From the NCBI GenBank assembly GCA_947095585.1, contig OX352763.1, forward strand, positions 105,813,908-105,877,907: 64,000 bases of DNA, in the 5' to 3' direction. Origin of the DNA: Nephrocerus scutellatus (taxonomy: Eukaryota; Arthropoda; Insecta; Diptera; Pipunculidae). Positions 1 to 12,499 of this stretch are shown piece after piece. The position numbers were made by a program, and so were the translations under genes. The notes under the pieces were generated by a model that did no database searches, was not told the DNA's origin, and saw only the letters and a program-made list of their open reading frames with translations. Positions within the stretch are counted from its first letter, which is position 1; each line of letters starts with the position of its first letter.

Positions 1-686
1 AAACGATTTTCTTTCCATTTTCCCAACCTCAATCCCATCAATACACCAAATGCCCGCAACGCTAAATCAACCCCTGACTTCTTTCGTTGGCAATTTAAAC
101 TTGATTTGGTTTATGTAATATATTATGAGATGTACATACATATGTACGAGTATATACTGCAATTGTGTATGTGTGTTAGGCTGTGTGTGTGTATGTATAC
201 AGCAAAAGACGAGGATCTTCGTTGTCTGAATTTCAATTGGAAAAGAAATTGTTTCTGCCATCATTGCATCAGCATTATCAAATGCACAGTGGGTCAAGTA
301 GCAGTAAAAAAGCAGGAGCAAACAAGCTTTTTAAGCCGATACACCATCGGCTGTCTTTATGTAGCTTGCGACTTAGTCCCACTTATCAATTCTGATTCCG
401 GGGAGCATCATTGTCCTGCGTACGACCCTTTATCTCCGCAAAAAGTCAGCATGAGTTCCTTGAAATTTTGGAGCAATCGAATAAAGTGCGTGATAGGCGG
501 TTGTCAACAGTCTAAAACCTTCATGTGTTGTTAGGAAACCATGCCCTTTGAGAAGATAAAAGTTGGAATCGTCTTTTTCGCGATCGTCAAGACATCCATT
601 CATGTTCCTTATTAGTCTCTGACTGATAGTACACCTACCTACCTCTTGTGTAGCTATTCCACAGCTATTGCCAGATTTTTCTTCTC
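1..686. other. Non-coding flank
   Basis: No gene or recognisable element. A GT-rich low-complexity patch lies at about 164-200. The short open frames on both strands have no recognisable protein content. Confidence 0.5.
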
Positions 687-700
687 TAATTTCTGACTTT

Positions 701-1000
701 AATAATAATAATAATATCGGCGCGACGGACCATGCGGTCCAAGGCCTGACTTCTCGCAACCATTTGTGTTGAGAGCATGCATATATTTTTGCACACAAAT
801 GGAGGGACCTACAATTTAATGCCGGATCCGAACGGCGAATTGAGAAGCTTTCAGTGACAAGTTATTACTTTCGGACGTTTGTCAAACTTTAGCGAGAGGT
901 GGGACACCGTGAAAAATACTTTGGTGTTACTGGGATTCAAACCATGAACCCCCTGCTCAGCAGTCCATGCTCCTATCCACTGAGCCATCACGGCGCCCAC
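701..1000 (-). mobile_element. tRNA-derived SINE, copy 1, with target-site duplication
   Basis: Read on the minus strand, the element starts at 1000 with an A-box-like TGGCTCAGTGG (987-977) and a B-box GGTTTGAATCC (943-933), spaced as in a tRNA gene. It ends in an (ATT)n tail at 701-715. TAATTTCTGACTTTAA occurs at both 687-702 and 1001-1016, a perfect duplication of about 14-16 bp that marks retroposition. Being tRNA-derived it would be transcribed by Pol III and mobilised by a LINE in trans. A second copy lies at 35856-36115. Confidence 0.85.
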
Positions 1001-1119
1001 TAATTTCTGACTTTAACCCTATAGTAATTATAGTAAGCTATAAGTTCGATAGGCATCAGCTATTACTACTACTAGTGTCGCAAAATAACGACATCTTTTG
1101 GTAACGAAAATAGCGATCT

Positions 1120-1640
1120 TGAGGGCTTCTTTTCTCTGTACGGAGGACATTTGATTTCTTGGGAAGAGTCTTAAGAATAGTTTCTGATTAATGTCGAGAA
1201 GTGTCTTAGAAATGTTTCCTGTTTGATTTCTGTTATTCTCTTCTTTGAAAGTAGTCTTAGGAATGGTATCTGTTTAACTTCCGCACTTTTCATTCTTAGG
1301 GAGGGTCTTAGAAGTGTTATCTATTTCGTTTATGTTCTACTCTTTCTTGGAAAGAGTCTTACGAATGGTTTCTGATTAATGTCAGCAATTTTCATTGTTA
1401 GGAACAGTCTTAGAGTCTTAGAGTCTTGTTTGACTTTTGCACCTTTCATTCTACGAAGAGTCTTAGAAATGTTTCCTGTTTGATTTTCGTTTCTATCTTC
1501 CTTGAAAAGAGTCTTAGGAATGGTTTCTGTTTAATTTCTAGACTTTTTATCTGTATGATGGGTATTTAAAATGTTTTCTCTTGGATTTCTCTTTCTTGGA
1601 AAGAATCTTGGGAATGTTTTATGTTTAAAAACACAAAGGT
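1120..1640. repeat. Minisatellite, ~60-bp unit
   Basis: About eight diverged tandem units built on AAGAGTCTTAGGAATGGTTT followed by CTGTTTAATTTC. One unit carries a local triplication of AGTCTT near 1400-1425. No coding potential. Confidence 0.75.
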
Positions 1641-1649
1641 TTGTCTGAT

Positions 1650-1870
1650 TCCGAGGCTTTATTTTTATCCCTTTTCTTTTTACATTTCCTCTACCCTTTT
1701 ACCCTCTTTGTCATTGTAGTGTATGCAGTGAGGTGTAGATTGCGTCATATCACGTGATAACCTAACCTGATGCGGTCTTCGTACTCTGCACTTTCACAGA
1801 CAAAAGATCTTCTTCCAAGCTCATATATTTTACCAGTCAACTATTTTTTCATATTTTCCAAGCACCGATC
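1650..1870. other. Spacer without identifiable features
   Basis: No gene seen. It ends at the 8-bp duplication ATGTATAT (1871-1878) that flanks the hAT element. Confidence 0.5.
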
Positions 1871-2018
1871 ATGTATATCAAGCATGTCAAACTCAAATCC
1901 TAACACGGGCCAAATAAAGAATATAAAAGTTTATGTGAGCCACAAAAAAAAAATAAAAGACTTAAATGTTTATAGTAAATTAGGTTTATTTTGAAAAGTA
2001 TAAAAAAAACGTTAAAAT

Positions 2019-3850
2019 TTATATTTTTTCCCAGATATTTGGCACCTTTTCAGGGGCAATCTTGTTTGCAGTTATTATTTTAAGTGAAGTGAAGTGAAGT
2101 GATAATTTTAAAACTGACCCGAGATGACTGTCAGTAATTTTTGATCTGATTGGAGACTTATTTCCTTTCATAAGAGAAAATAACTGGTTCGCACCGATTA
2201 ATACTTCCAAACATGGACATAATTTCATATTCGAATCTTCGAGTGTTTTCAAATCTGGCTGGCAAATATTTGTAAAATTCAGACACTACATCTTCAATTA
2301 ATTTTGCTTTCAAATTACAATCACACTGGATATCGATAACCTCCATTTGCATATGGCTAGGTACAGATTCTATATTTATTGAGAAAATTGAAGAAAACAA
2401 AGAAAATTTGTCCTTCCAACGATTTGATTTCAGGAAATATTGTTTCAAATTCAGTTCTTAAGCTTAAAATTTTTTCCGCGTATTTTTCATATGATGCAGT
2501 TTCACCTAAACTAGATTTATACATGTTGCATGTCTGAAAATGCATTAAATTTTAATTTTTCAACTGCTTTTCCCAAAGAATTACATTTACATTTGAATGC
2601 ATTAACTTGGTCACACATGTTGGTAATGATCTGATCATTTCCTTGCAGTTTCAAATTTAAATCGGATAAGTGTTCCGTTATATAAACCATGAAGGATAAA
2701 TCTTGCAACCACACCGTGTCAGAAAACAAGGTGATGTCTCGATTCTTGGACATTAAAAACTGACATATATTCCTTCTTTCAAATCCTAAAATTGTTTAAG
2801 AACCTTGGAGCAGGATAACCAACGTACCTCGGTATAGTACGACAAACCAGAATATTCGATTTCTAATTCAGTTAGAAACCTAGAGAACTGTCGTTGATTT
2901 AAACCGAGACTCGAGATCTTATGAAATTGATAATTTTTTTTATAGGCTTCAACACATTTTCCATTTTTATTACTTTCGTACATAATACTTCCTGATGAAG
3001 AATACAATGGGTATGATGAATCTTGGACCCATCATATATTTCACTTAGTTTTTTTTTGCAGTAATACTACAAAACCGTTGCTTTTGCCGGTCATCTATTG
3101 CTTCAGAAATCAATTTCGACTGAGGTAAATTGTATTTTTGCGTAAGTTCATATACGCAATTAAATATATCTTCTCCTGTAGTAGTGCCATGCATCGGTAC
3201 TAGTTCCAATAATTCTTCGTAAATGTTGAAGTCTGTGTCGCACGCTCGAAGCTAAGCTAACTTGGAAACGCCCCCAATATCCGTACTCTCGTCACAAGCA
3301 ATGGAGAATGCTTCGAAACAAGATGATTTGGCTTTAATCTGATCACTTAAATTTCTGGCCATATCAGTAACTCTTTCCGCAACGGTATTTCGAGACAAAG
3401 GAAATTACTTGAAATGCCTTCACACTTCCAGGACAAACAATTTCTACAGCCTTAATTGAACATTCTTTGATGAAATAACCTTCGGTAAAAGGTTTCGAGT
3501 GTTTAGCTATCAACTCCGACAAAACGTAGCTTGTAGCATGCACCGCCGCTTCACTTTCGTGTGACACTTCAGTAAACATTAAAGAGCAAAAATACTCCAG
3601 TTCCTACTTTTCTTGAAAATTTCGATATTCGTGAGCAATTTTTCGTTTAGTTTTACTGCCACTTGGTGTCGATAAAGACATACTGAATACAAAGGCTTGT
3701 CTGCACGAATTGGGAAAAACGCAGCTTAAATATAGTTTTTTCTAATAATCTACCTCCCTCAAAGAATCCGTCAAAGAATTTTCCTCTTAACTTACTTACG
3801 ACGCTTTCAAAACGACTAAACGACTGTGACTTATTGCAGAGACGTCGCAA
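2019..3850 (-). pseudogene. hAT transposase relic (GTF2IRD2/Charlie-like)
   Basis: Minus-strand fragments in several frames retain family blocks in the right order. These are KPFTEGYFIKEC (near 3480), the GLNxRQF...YYTEVRWLS block (2800-2920) with the hAT RWLS signature, WLQDLSFMVYITEHL...LNLKLQG (2640-2720), and a C-terminal block (2020-2150) in the position of the hAT dimerisation region. These resemble the GTF2IRD2-like group of domesticated and mobile hAT transposases. Frameshifts and stops separate the blocks, so no functional protein is possible. Identification is by motif recall; a profile search would settle the subgroup. Confidence 0.85.
2082..2103. repeat. (AGTGA)n microsatellite inside the hAT element
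   Basis: Four tandem AGTGA units within the C-terminal part of the transposase relic. Confidence 0.8.
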
Positions 3851-4169
3851 AAATGTATTTTCGCTTCTTAACTAAATTTGTAGGTTTTCGTTTCCTTAGT
3901 GCTTTGTTCAATGGGCGATAAAAGTAACAGTTATAAAAAATGATTCCACTGAAAAATTTATTATTAAATTTTCGTTTTGTTTTTAGTACTGTTATATCGA
4001 GTGGGCCGCAAAGTTATACGTTGTGGGCCGCAAGTTTGACATCTCTGATGTATATGCTGCGACTTTTCTATCAGATTCGTTCACTTTCGCAAACGATTCT
4101 TGTCTTATACGTACGTTATTTTGACATTTGTAAAGTAGGTAGGTAGAGAGTACAGAGTAATTCTAAACT

Positions 4170-4990
4170 TTCATATCCAAATATCTGGACAAATTGTGTC
4201 ATAAAGTTTGGTTGGCAAAAGTACATTACTTTCGAATGTTTTGACACTTAGCTTATACGGGTGAAAGAACATTGTGGTCGGGTTCCAAAAATTTCGCGAA
4301 AGTGCAATATGGTCGGATTTTTACTTTTGGGAACTTTTCGTCTGATTTTGACAATAGCTTAGTGCATTATAGTCGAATGTTTTTTTTTGTGAACTTTTGG
4401 AAATATTTTATCAGATTTTGACAATTGCTGATGCAGACGAAATTACATTATGGTCGGTTTTTGGTGTTATGCAAACATTTCGTTTGGTTTTGACATAAGC
4501 TTAAGCGGGATTTTTTTACGTTTGGCAACTTTTGGAAATACTTCGACCATTTTTGACATATACTTATGTAGGAGAAGGTGAATTTTCGTCCGAATTTTGG
4601 AAATATTTCATGGGGTTTTGACAATAGCTAAAGCGGGTGAAATAATTTTATGGACGGATTTTTACATTTGGAAAAAATTCGTCTGGGTTTGGCATTAGCT
4701 TAAGAAGGCAACATTTTATTATGGTCGGATTTTAACTTTTAGGAACTTTTGGAAATATTTTGTAAGATTTTGACAATATTTTAAGTGATTAAGTCATTGT
4801 GGTTAGATGTTTACCTTTGCAAACATTTCGTCTGGTTTTGACAGTAGCTTAAGCGGGCAAAAGTGTTTTATGGTTTTTTCTAGGTTAGACATATACTTAA
4901 GCGGAAGAAAGTAAATTTTCAATAAATTTTTAATTAGGCGAACTTTTTTTAAAGAAATTTGTCTAATTTTGACACAAGCTTAAGTGTGCA
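4170..4990. repeat. Tandem array, ~70-bp unit (TTTTGACA...GCTTAAGCGGG)
   Basis: About ten units share TTATGGTCGGATTTTTAC, then a TTTGG(A)AAC block and TTTTGACAATAGCTTAAG. Unit starts fall roughly every 60-80 bp. Two further units of the same type lie at 44040-44170. No coding content. Confidence 0.8.
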
Positions 4991-7371
4991 AACGCAAATT
5001 ATAGTATACTAATGACCAACACGTAAGGTAAAACCAAATATTAACTACAAATCTTTGGCAGGCACTTCTGATTGTGTTCCCAAGTTCCCTAGGAAATCGA
5101 GCAAAATCTTTCTTATATACGCTTTTTAATCCCATTATCTTTGGCTTAAATGTATAACTAAGCTTTGTCAAGAGCTTATGAAGTTTAAAGTGTCTTAGTA
5201 GGTAACTTTTTCTTTTGCTTTTACTAAAATCGCAAATCGCATTTAGCAAAATCGCAGTACAAAGCACTTACTAAAAAAAGTATATTAATGAGGATGAAGA
5301 TATAAAAGATGAAGAACAAACAAGCCATTGATATTGATGGCAAAACTGCTATGACAGCGAAAATTTTCTTCTTTGCTTTTCCATGACGATCCCACGGTAC
5401 TCTTCAGCTCTTGCTCTTGCTCTTGCTGACTCAAGCGAACCACGGCGGCGTAAAGAAGAAGAACACTCCGATTTTTTTCCTCCAAAGTGAAGTGTGCTCT
5501 TGTCCGCGCGCTTTAGTGTAGGTAAATGGCGCGATAAGGACTTTTACAGACGCGTTGGTTTTCGGTTTTTCAATGCGCGGCTTCAGCGGGAATATTCTAT
5601 GAAGAGAAGACCAGAAAATAGTGTTTGTGTGTGTGTGTGTGTTTACGCGTGAGTGAGTCATCCTTAATAAATTATCTGCATATGTGTGTGCGTGTGTCGC
5701 ATGTGTTATACGCACGCAATTTTTCTTTGCCGTCCTTGAGCCGCCGCCACCCACTTATCCAATCGACCTACCATTGAAGCGCAAGGAACATTCGAAGAAG
5801 AAAATATCAAATTGTCCTGAAAAGAAACAACGAAAAGGACGAAATAAGAGGAAGTAATGTAAAAAAAAGCAAAAAGTAGGAGGGTTGAGTTTCATTTACT
5901 TTTTTCCCATACAACCTCCTTCCATCCCCCTCTTCTTGATGTACACGAATTCAAAGTTCAACATAAAGTCCGAAACGTGTCGTAGTCCAACACAATACAA
6001 AAAATAAGGACACAACACAACGCCTTTGCATCGACATTAGAGTGACGTGACTTTTACGATTGCAACACCGGACTGTAGCGGAACTGTAATCTGCCACTGT
6101 TACTTTTTCTTGGCTTGTCGACATTATCGTCCTCCACCTATACGTCCTTTTCAATTCGATTTGACTTTTCCCCCTTCTCCAGTTCTTCCGTATGGAGGAA
6201 GTAATGCTTTGTATAAATGTCCTGATGTGCGGCAGAGTGGACAAAATTCTATGGAATATCTCGGACAATGGATGGATGGATGGAAAAAACTTTTTCACCC
6301 ACACACACCCACACCCTCTGTGTTTCCCTCTTCACTTCCTTTTTGGTAATTTGTTTGGTCCAAGACTCAATGCCAAAAGACGGGGGGCATCAAAAAAAAT
6401 GGACACTATAACATCTCGTGCGAAGTGAAGTTTCCTTTCCTTTCCCATCAGTTATGCCTTCTGAACTGGGCCGAATGGGCAGTGTACTTTATTTTTTGGT
6501 ACTTTGCCAGTATGTATAGGATTTTTGTGATACTTCTTCTTCCATTTTTTCCATTTTTGTGTCCAGTTTTCAACTTCAGAGTAAGAAAATCGATTTTACG
6601 AGTTCTTTGCTCTGAAATGTGACTTGTGACTTGGAAAGGCTGAAGTCAATATGAAAAGGATGGCGGCGGCGGTGTGGTGATCATATGGAAGACATTGCGC
6701 GACTTTCTATAGATGTGTTGAGTTTTTTGTTTCGGCTTTTCCTTTCTCATTGGCGAATGTCCCTTTACCAAATTGATTGGTTTTTGGGTGACTTTGCTGG
6801 ATTTTGTGTCGTATATCGAAAGCATTTCAGATTTTATCAAAAAGTTATTGGGCGTTTTGTTTTTGTTGCTGTTGTTGTTGTTGATTGTCGGACACTTTAA
6901 GAGAGTCGCAACATATTCGTGCCTTAAGCACTTGTGTGATGAAATTTCTTATGTGAATTTTATTGTAAATTAGCGCCATTTTATAAAAATAACTTTGTAA
7001 TTTTATTCGAAACTATGTCTACAACTACATTCCGCATATAAAACTCTGATTACAGTTCTGATTGTACCTCAGGCACCTCAATGCACCGCACCACAAAAAT
7101 CACCGAAATTATCGAGCTTTTCAGTTTTTAGAGAAGCTTAAGAAACTAAGAAGGATTCTATTAAAAAAGCTAAGTAACACCATGGTCGCAGGTAGGATTG
7201 TTTGCAGTAGGGTACATCTACGTTTGAAATTACTTAGTAGCTCCTAGAAACACGAACAATTTTAAAAACTACTATGCGTAAGAAGCCTTTCGATTTCAAA
7301 ATGGCTAACAAAAGACCCGTGGTTGGTTTATTCAGGTATAGCAAAGGAATATATATATAGGAAAATAAATA
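4991..7371. other. Single-copy-looking upstream DNA
   Basis: No convincing gene. It holds a (GT)n microsatellite at 5621-5643 and pyrimidine-rich tracts (5900-6350). Short open frames on both strands are low-complexity and have no recognisable domains. Confidence 0.45.
5621..5643. repeat. (GT)n microsatellite
   Basis: GT dinucleotide run with one T-rich interruption. Confidence 0.9.
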
Positions 7372-8340
7372 TAGCCTTGGACATCCTGGTCCACGCCATC
7401 CTTTTAGCGTATTGTTGGCTGGCCTCGCTTTCGTGTTCCATAAATCCTACCTCAAAGTACTTTCCGAGCGGCATCCTCTTCACTCATGCGAGCTAGGTGT
7501 CCTGCCCACCGGAGCCTACCGAGCTTAATTCTCTTCACGATATCGACATCGCGATTATGCTCGTAGATTTTATCATTGTAGAGTCTCCGAAATCGTCCTT
7601 CCTCACATACGGGCCCAACAATTCTCCGTAAGAATGCTTTTTGCTAAGCACTCAAGTCTCGACAGACTAAAGAAGGCTTTGTTAGCTTTGAGCAACCGTG
7701 GGCGTATTTCTGGTTCCATGCTGTTAGCGGTTGCTACAGTAAGCCCGAGATAGTTAATGGATTGCACAACTTTAAAGCGCGCTCCACTATATTAATTGAG
7801 GAACCAATGTCAGATCTTCTGCTCGCAGACGTGGCCACAATGTATTTTGTTTTGCTCTCATTTATGTGCAGCCCCAGATTTCGAGCCGCCTGCTCGATCT
7901 AGATGAAAGCTTCCTGTACAGCTCTTGGGTTTCTATACCAATAATGTCAATTTCGTCTACGTAAGCCAGTATCTGTATGGACCGTTACGTCAGAGTCAAC
8001 GCCATGTTGAAAAGGATGCAGGTCAGTCTATCTCCTTGTCGGATCCCGTTATATATGTTGAATGGGCTTAATAGTGATCTGGATGTTTTTACTTGGCTTA
8101 TAACATTGATCATTGGTCAAACTACAAAGTCGTGTCAGTTTATTTGGTATGCCGAATTCTCTCATAGCTTTATATAATTCTACTCCGGCTATGATGTCAT
8201 AGGCGGCTTTAAAATCTATAAAAAGAGGGTGTAGTGAGTTTTGAAACTCTAGACATTTTTCCATCAACTGCCTAAGGGTGTAAATCTGATCAGTTGTTAA
8301 TTTGCCAAACTGGTACGGATGATGACTTTAACGAATATAT
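7372..8340 (-). mobile_element. LINE (RTE/jockey-like family 1) fragment, antisense
   Basis: The minus strand encodes a broken reverse-transcriptase segment including FIDFKAAYDII...ELYKAMREFGIPNKL (8140-8220), then the C-terminal region toward 7380. It is homologous in nucleotide sequence to the copies at 33378-34105, 44600-46165 and 58733-61468. Both ends are truncated and many stops are present. Confidence 0.85.
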
Positions 8341-11280
8341 CTAGCGATGTTGCAGGAGAGTAAGACGTCCCAACGCCATCATCCAAAATTATCATATATA
8401 AAGGTATCTTCCAAATGGCCATCGACTGGAACGCGGGCTGTTTTAAAAACGACACAACAATAAAATTTGAGAATCTATCATCTAAGATGAGAAGCTTTGT
8501 AGGAAAATTGATGTGACCGATGTAGACAACAAACAGATGCTGCATCTTCGCAAACAATTAAACACACAAAAACCCCATCGTCGGCCTTTCAAAACTTTAA
8601 ATCTCTAAGCTTCTTCATTTACACTCTGCCGACCGACCAACCAACGAAAACAATAAAACAACAACGATGCTACTAGAGAAGACGATGATATGCCGAAGAA
8701 GAAGAAAAAAGCGAAAACAATGCAGGCAGCAGCCACAGAAGAAAAATAAAAAACAAAACCTAAAACCTAAAGGAAAAGTGGACAAACACTCGCACACTTT
8801 GTTCCCAGCAGAATGTGTCAGTCAGCACTCAGCAGCAGTCAGCCAGCCATCCATTCACCCAGGTAGATGGCCACATTAATGCACTGCGTGCAAGAGAATA
8901 AGCGACGTTATATTTACCCAAACGATTGGCTGAGGGACACCAATCCGCGTCGCTTATCGCGCACAAAAACGAAGGAGTGGCTTAAAGTACACAAAATTCA
9001 CACCATACACCACTTGAACGTTCGTTCAACACACTCGTTGTGTCGCTGGTGTCATTCTCATCCGGCAACGACGTCGTCGTCGTCGTCGTCGTAGGTTTTG
9101 TATTCTTCAGCAAACGACAAGGGAAACACTCGCTTACCAAGCAAATGGTAAAGAAGAGCACAGCAAGAGAGCTCGAACAAGTAAGCACACATATTGTCCT
9201 CGCAATCGTCGTTTGTCCAACCAAGGCGATGGCCATCGAAGTTAGTTAAAGAATACGAAGAAGAGAAGAAAAAACGAACGCCTTTCTGTCACTCTGCCTT
9301 TAAAAGAACAAAGCTTTTGCTTTGCTTTTCTACTCGTGCCTACACACTACACCGCTTTGGCCGATTGTGACACCAAATACGACGACGACGACGGACAACA
9401 TAAACAGACAATTACGTGCGAAAGAAGAGACAAACTTAATATGACACCTCGGGTGTGTGAGCAGCGTTCGTAGCCGTTTCTATTCGTTTGCTGGGGAGGG
9501 CGATAGTGAGTTGAAATTCGCACTCGCGTACACATTCCCACACTCCCAATGCAACAACTCATCAAAGTAAACTTGTCACATATAATAGAAACGAAGAACA
9601 ATTTCATTTAAGGCAATCAGTGGTGAAAAGGACAATTTATTACTTAGATACCCCAGCCGCAGCTGCTGCTGTTGTACTTACCACCGACATCTGACTGGAA
9701 TGACAATTTTACCCACGGGAATTCTATATACACAACACACAACTCATTTGCTGTGATAACTTTCAAACTTGACTTTCAGACAAAATGTTGAACTTTCATT
9801 CCCTGTTGGTGTCCGTTCTCTTCTATTTCGATAAAAATTCAATATTTCCAACGAAAACAATAAGTCTTCGAAAATTGCTTCTGAATGCGTAGAAAAGGGA
9901 AAAATGAGGAAAACTCTGGCTTTCATTCGACAAAGTAAAGAGGTGTTAGAAAAAAAAATCCGGAGGTTACATAAATGAGCATAAGCGCACACAACAACAA
10001 CAAACACACCATCAGGTCAACACTCGAGGTGCGATAGTAAACACCACACTTGGAAAGATGAAAAAATTCTGTTTATCATCATCGTTGGGGTAAATAGTTA
10101 GCCGAGTAGTTAAGTACAGTACCTACTGCACACCACTAGCTTTCGTCTAGCTATAGAAATAATGCGAGAGGCGTTAGCCGCTGGATGCGCTTCTCTACCA
10201 TACACATAGAGTGGCTTTCACAGCACATACCATTGCCGTTGGGTGGCGCAAACAAAACCACATACGAGTATGAGTACGAGTACGAGTAGGTACTACTCGC
10301 CATGAAGTGCGCAGTGCATTACATTACCACTCGCAGAGACTATCAACACTTCTTGAATTACATATATACATAGATTCTTCTTTGGGCTCTTCAGGAGCAT
10401 CATATCACATCGCATTGCACATCACATTCGCTTCAGCATCACCAGCGGAGCAGCAACACAATTAAGAGGAAGTGGAATTTATTCCTATGCTCTGTATAGA
10501 GACTGCTTTTAGAGTAGAGACACTATTCGACTTCTTCGCACTTTGCAGGTAGTATGAGGATATGCAAAAGCAGTGCCATCCGTTCATTTATACTTCACAC
10601 TCACCACATACTGTATTTCACCACACCAAGCCAAACCGCATTTACTTCGCTAAATCACACTTGAAAAGAACAACAACAACAAAATCTGGAGAGTATTTTT
10701 TTTCAGTTAACTGATATTTCAGCGTTGCATTTTATGCTTTTTTACGGTGCTTGCTTTTGTCCCTGTGGTATGGCAACGAGCACCTTCAGTAAATTGTAAA
10801 TGAACCTTAATATTAGCACCAATGTTGTTTTCATTGTTGTTGCTATCATAATTGCACGTCCCTTTTTTCATTCAGCGTGGAACGTAATATTAAATGGCAA
10901 CACATTTAGCTTTTTTCGAAGAAACTGGTTGACTGGACTGTGACTGTGAGCTGCACAGCGTATTTGTTCTGCTGATGATTGTAATGAATTAGCAAAGGGT
11001 CTGGGCACAGTCAGCGATTTATGTTGGATGTTATAGAATAACTATAATTGACGCAGTCATCGTTGTGAGCATGAGCCGGCTGGCAATTCACAATTTGGCC
11101 AAATTGTTTTCTTTTGAACAGAGTTATTCTTCTTTTTTGATTCAAAAATTATGGTTTTTAAAATAAAAAACTAGAAAGTCAGTAGTTGTTTTGCTGATTT
11201 TTGCGTTAACAATCCAATATCCGATGTTAATGATTTCACTAGTGTTGATGCCTTAGTGGATATCATATCTTATATATAAA
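8341..11280. other. Single-copy-looking region upstream of omb
   Basis: No gene found. It contains a (CGT)n run at ~9069-9092, a (GAGTAC)-type repeat at 10265-10300 ending in a small inverted repeat CGAGTAG-GTA-CTACTCG, and several CA-rich stretches. Its position 5-8 kb upstream of omb makes it a candidate cis-regulatory region. Confidence 0.4.
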
Positions 11281-11800
11281 AATTAAAGTAGGTAAGCTTG
11301 TTTGCTTTTTATACAAATCCACACCGTTAATCGTAACAATTCAATTTTTTTTGGATGCTTCACTGATGTGTGGAAGGAATAGTAAACATATTTTCGCCAA
11401 TCCATAACTACTTTTTGGAGAATTTAAAATAGCGTTTCATTTATAATGTACACGCAAGTACTTAAGTGTACTTGGCATTTATATTTATCTGATTATATAA
11501 ATTTGAATATGTATTTGTTTATTTGTCAATATTAGTGTCGATTCTATACGTGGGCGGGTGATCAGTTGGGTGGGCGATGGTCAGTGGGACGCTACTCTAA
11601 CAAATTTACAAATCGTCTGGATTTGAAAATATAAAAAATTTATATATCAAACATTTACCTGAGATTGCTATTTCTTTCATAATAAACGCAAGCGTAAATT
11701 TATAATATTTTCTCGAAAAATGGAAAAAAGCGAAAAAAAACCAGGAAAGCCAGCCTTACAGGCAGTTTTCTTAAGATTACTATTTTTGAAATTTACTCTT
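11281..11800. other. AT-rich spacer, probably old repeat
   Basis: AT-rich, with TATATATAAAAATT-type sequence near 11270 and a G-rich patch (11555-11600). No gene or classifiable element seen. Confidence 0.3.
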
Positions 11801-11815
11801 CAGAAATAATAATTC

Positions 11816-11880
11816 CCGTCTGCGTTCCTCAGGAATCAGTTCTTGGTCCCTTGCTATACAACATATATACTTCTTACTAC
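11816..11880 (+). mobile_element. LINE reverse-transcriptase fragment (VPQxSVLGPLLYN motif)
   Basis: The plus-strand translation contains VCVPQESVLGPLLYNIYT, the conserved non-LTR RT block before the catalytic YxDD region, with the usual Gly changed to Glu. It is short and without intact surroundings. It runs opposite to the RT fragment at 11968-12150. Confidence 0.65.
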
Positions 11881-11967
11881 AATTTCTTCTAGACATTTAT
11901 TATTTACTGGAAGTATGGAAATAGAACTATAATTGTACATCTCACACCCAATTCCTTTTTTTTAAAT

Positions 11968-12150
11968 TTACCGTATCGTTGCAATTTTTAGAAGATTTGG
12001 AATCTTACCCTGCGTAAGGCTTAAATTTAGATTTTTTGATCTTAGCGGTGCAAACATACTAACGTTAAATTTAATATCTTTTGCCCGAAAACCACCCACA
12101 CAGGGAGCCTTATTTGAGTTAATTGATCTCAATATTGCATGCATTTCCAC
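11968..12150 (-). mobile_element. LINE reverse-transcriptase fragment (SNKAP...GIPNLLK type)
   Basis: The minus strand encodes SINSNKAPCVGGFRAKDIK followed by NLSLTQGKIPNLLKIATIR. This is the N-terminal fingers region of jockey/CR1-like RTs, usually SxKAPGxDG...GxxPxxxKxAxxxPxxK. A Cys replaces the family Gly. Truncated on both sides. Confidence 0.75.
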
Positions 12151-12294
12151 TTCATTGGCTTTTTCAACATACTACTCGTATATAGATTTTAAAATATGTA
12201 CTACAAATTATGTCGCTCGCAATAATACTCGAGTTCTTTTCGGAGAAGCTTTCCGCAAACACATTCGCTAACTCAGCAAGCAATCCATACTAAT

Positions 12295-12480
12295 ATTATA
12301 AATGTGAAAGTAACTCTGTCTGTATGTTGGAAATTTTTGAATAAGGCTGTCATCAATCCTTGGTTTTTTTCTTCCTAATATCTCGTTGATTAGACTCCAG
12401 GTTTTTTTTTTATTTTGACTGGCTGTATTGAATTTATCTTAATAGTAAAGCGATTCTTAAAGGATAATTCCTTATTTAAA
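12295..12480. other. Short repeat-like sequence
   Basis: Contains ATATTATAAATGTGAAAGTAA then CTCTGTCTGTATG, a phrase that recurs in non-autonomous insect repeats. Assignment to a family is not possible by eye. Confidence 0.25.
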
Positions 12481-12499
12481 GGGAGGGCAATCTAATGGT

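Larger units (their letters stand above)
1879..4047 (-). mobile_element. hAT-superfamily DNA transposon with TIRs and 8-bp TSD
   Basis: Both ends carry hAT-like inverted termini: CAAGCATGTCAAACT on the left and, reverse-complemented, CAGAGATGTCAAACT on the right. ATGTATAT flanks the element exactly at 1871-1878 and 4048-4055, the 8-bp duplication expected of hAT elements. A broken transposase occupies the minus strand inside. At ~2.2 kb it is essentially full length, but it is coding-dead. Confidence 0.93.

Noticed and set aside
933..987. A genuine tRNA gene on the minus strand
   Set aside because: A- and B-boxes are present, but the sequence does not fold as a clean cloverleaf and sits at the head of a retroposed SINE with a TSD.
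6047..6349. 100- to 117-codon overlapping frames on both strands near 6 kb
   Set aside because: Low-complexity Pro/Phe-rich or basic products with no family resemblance.
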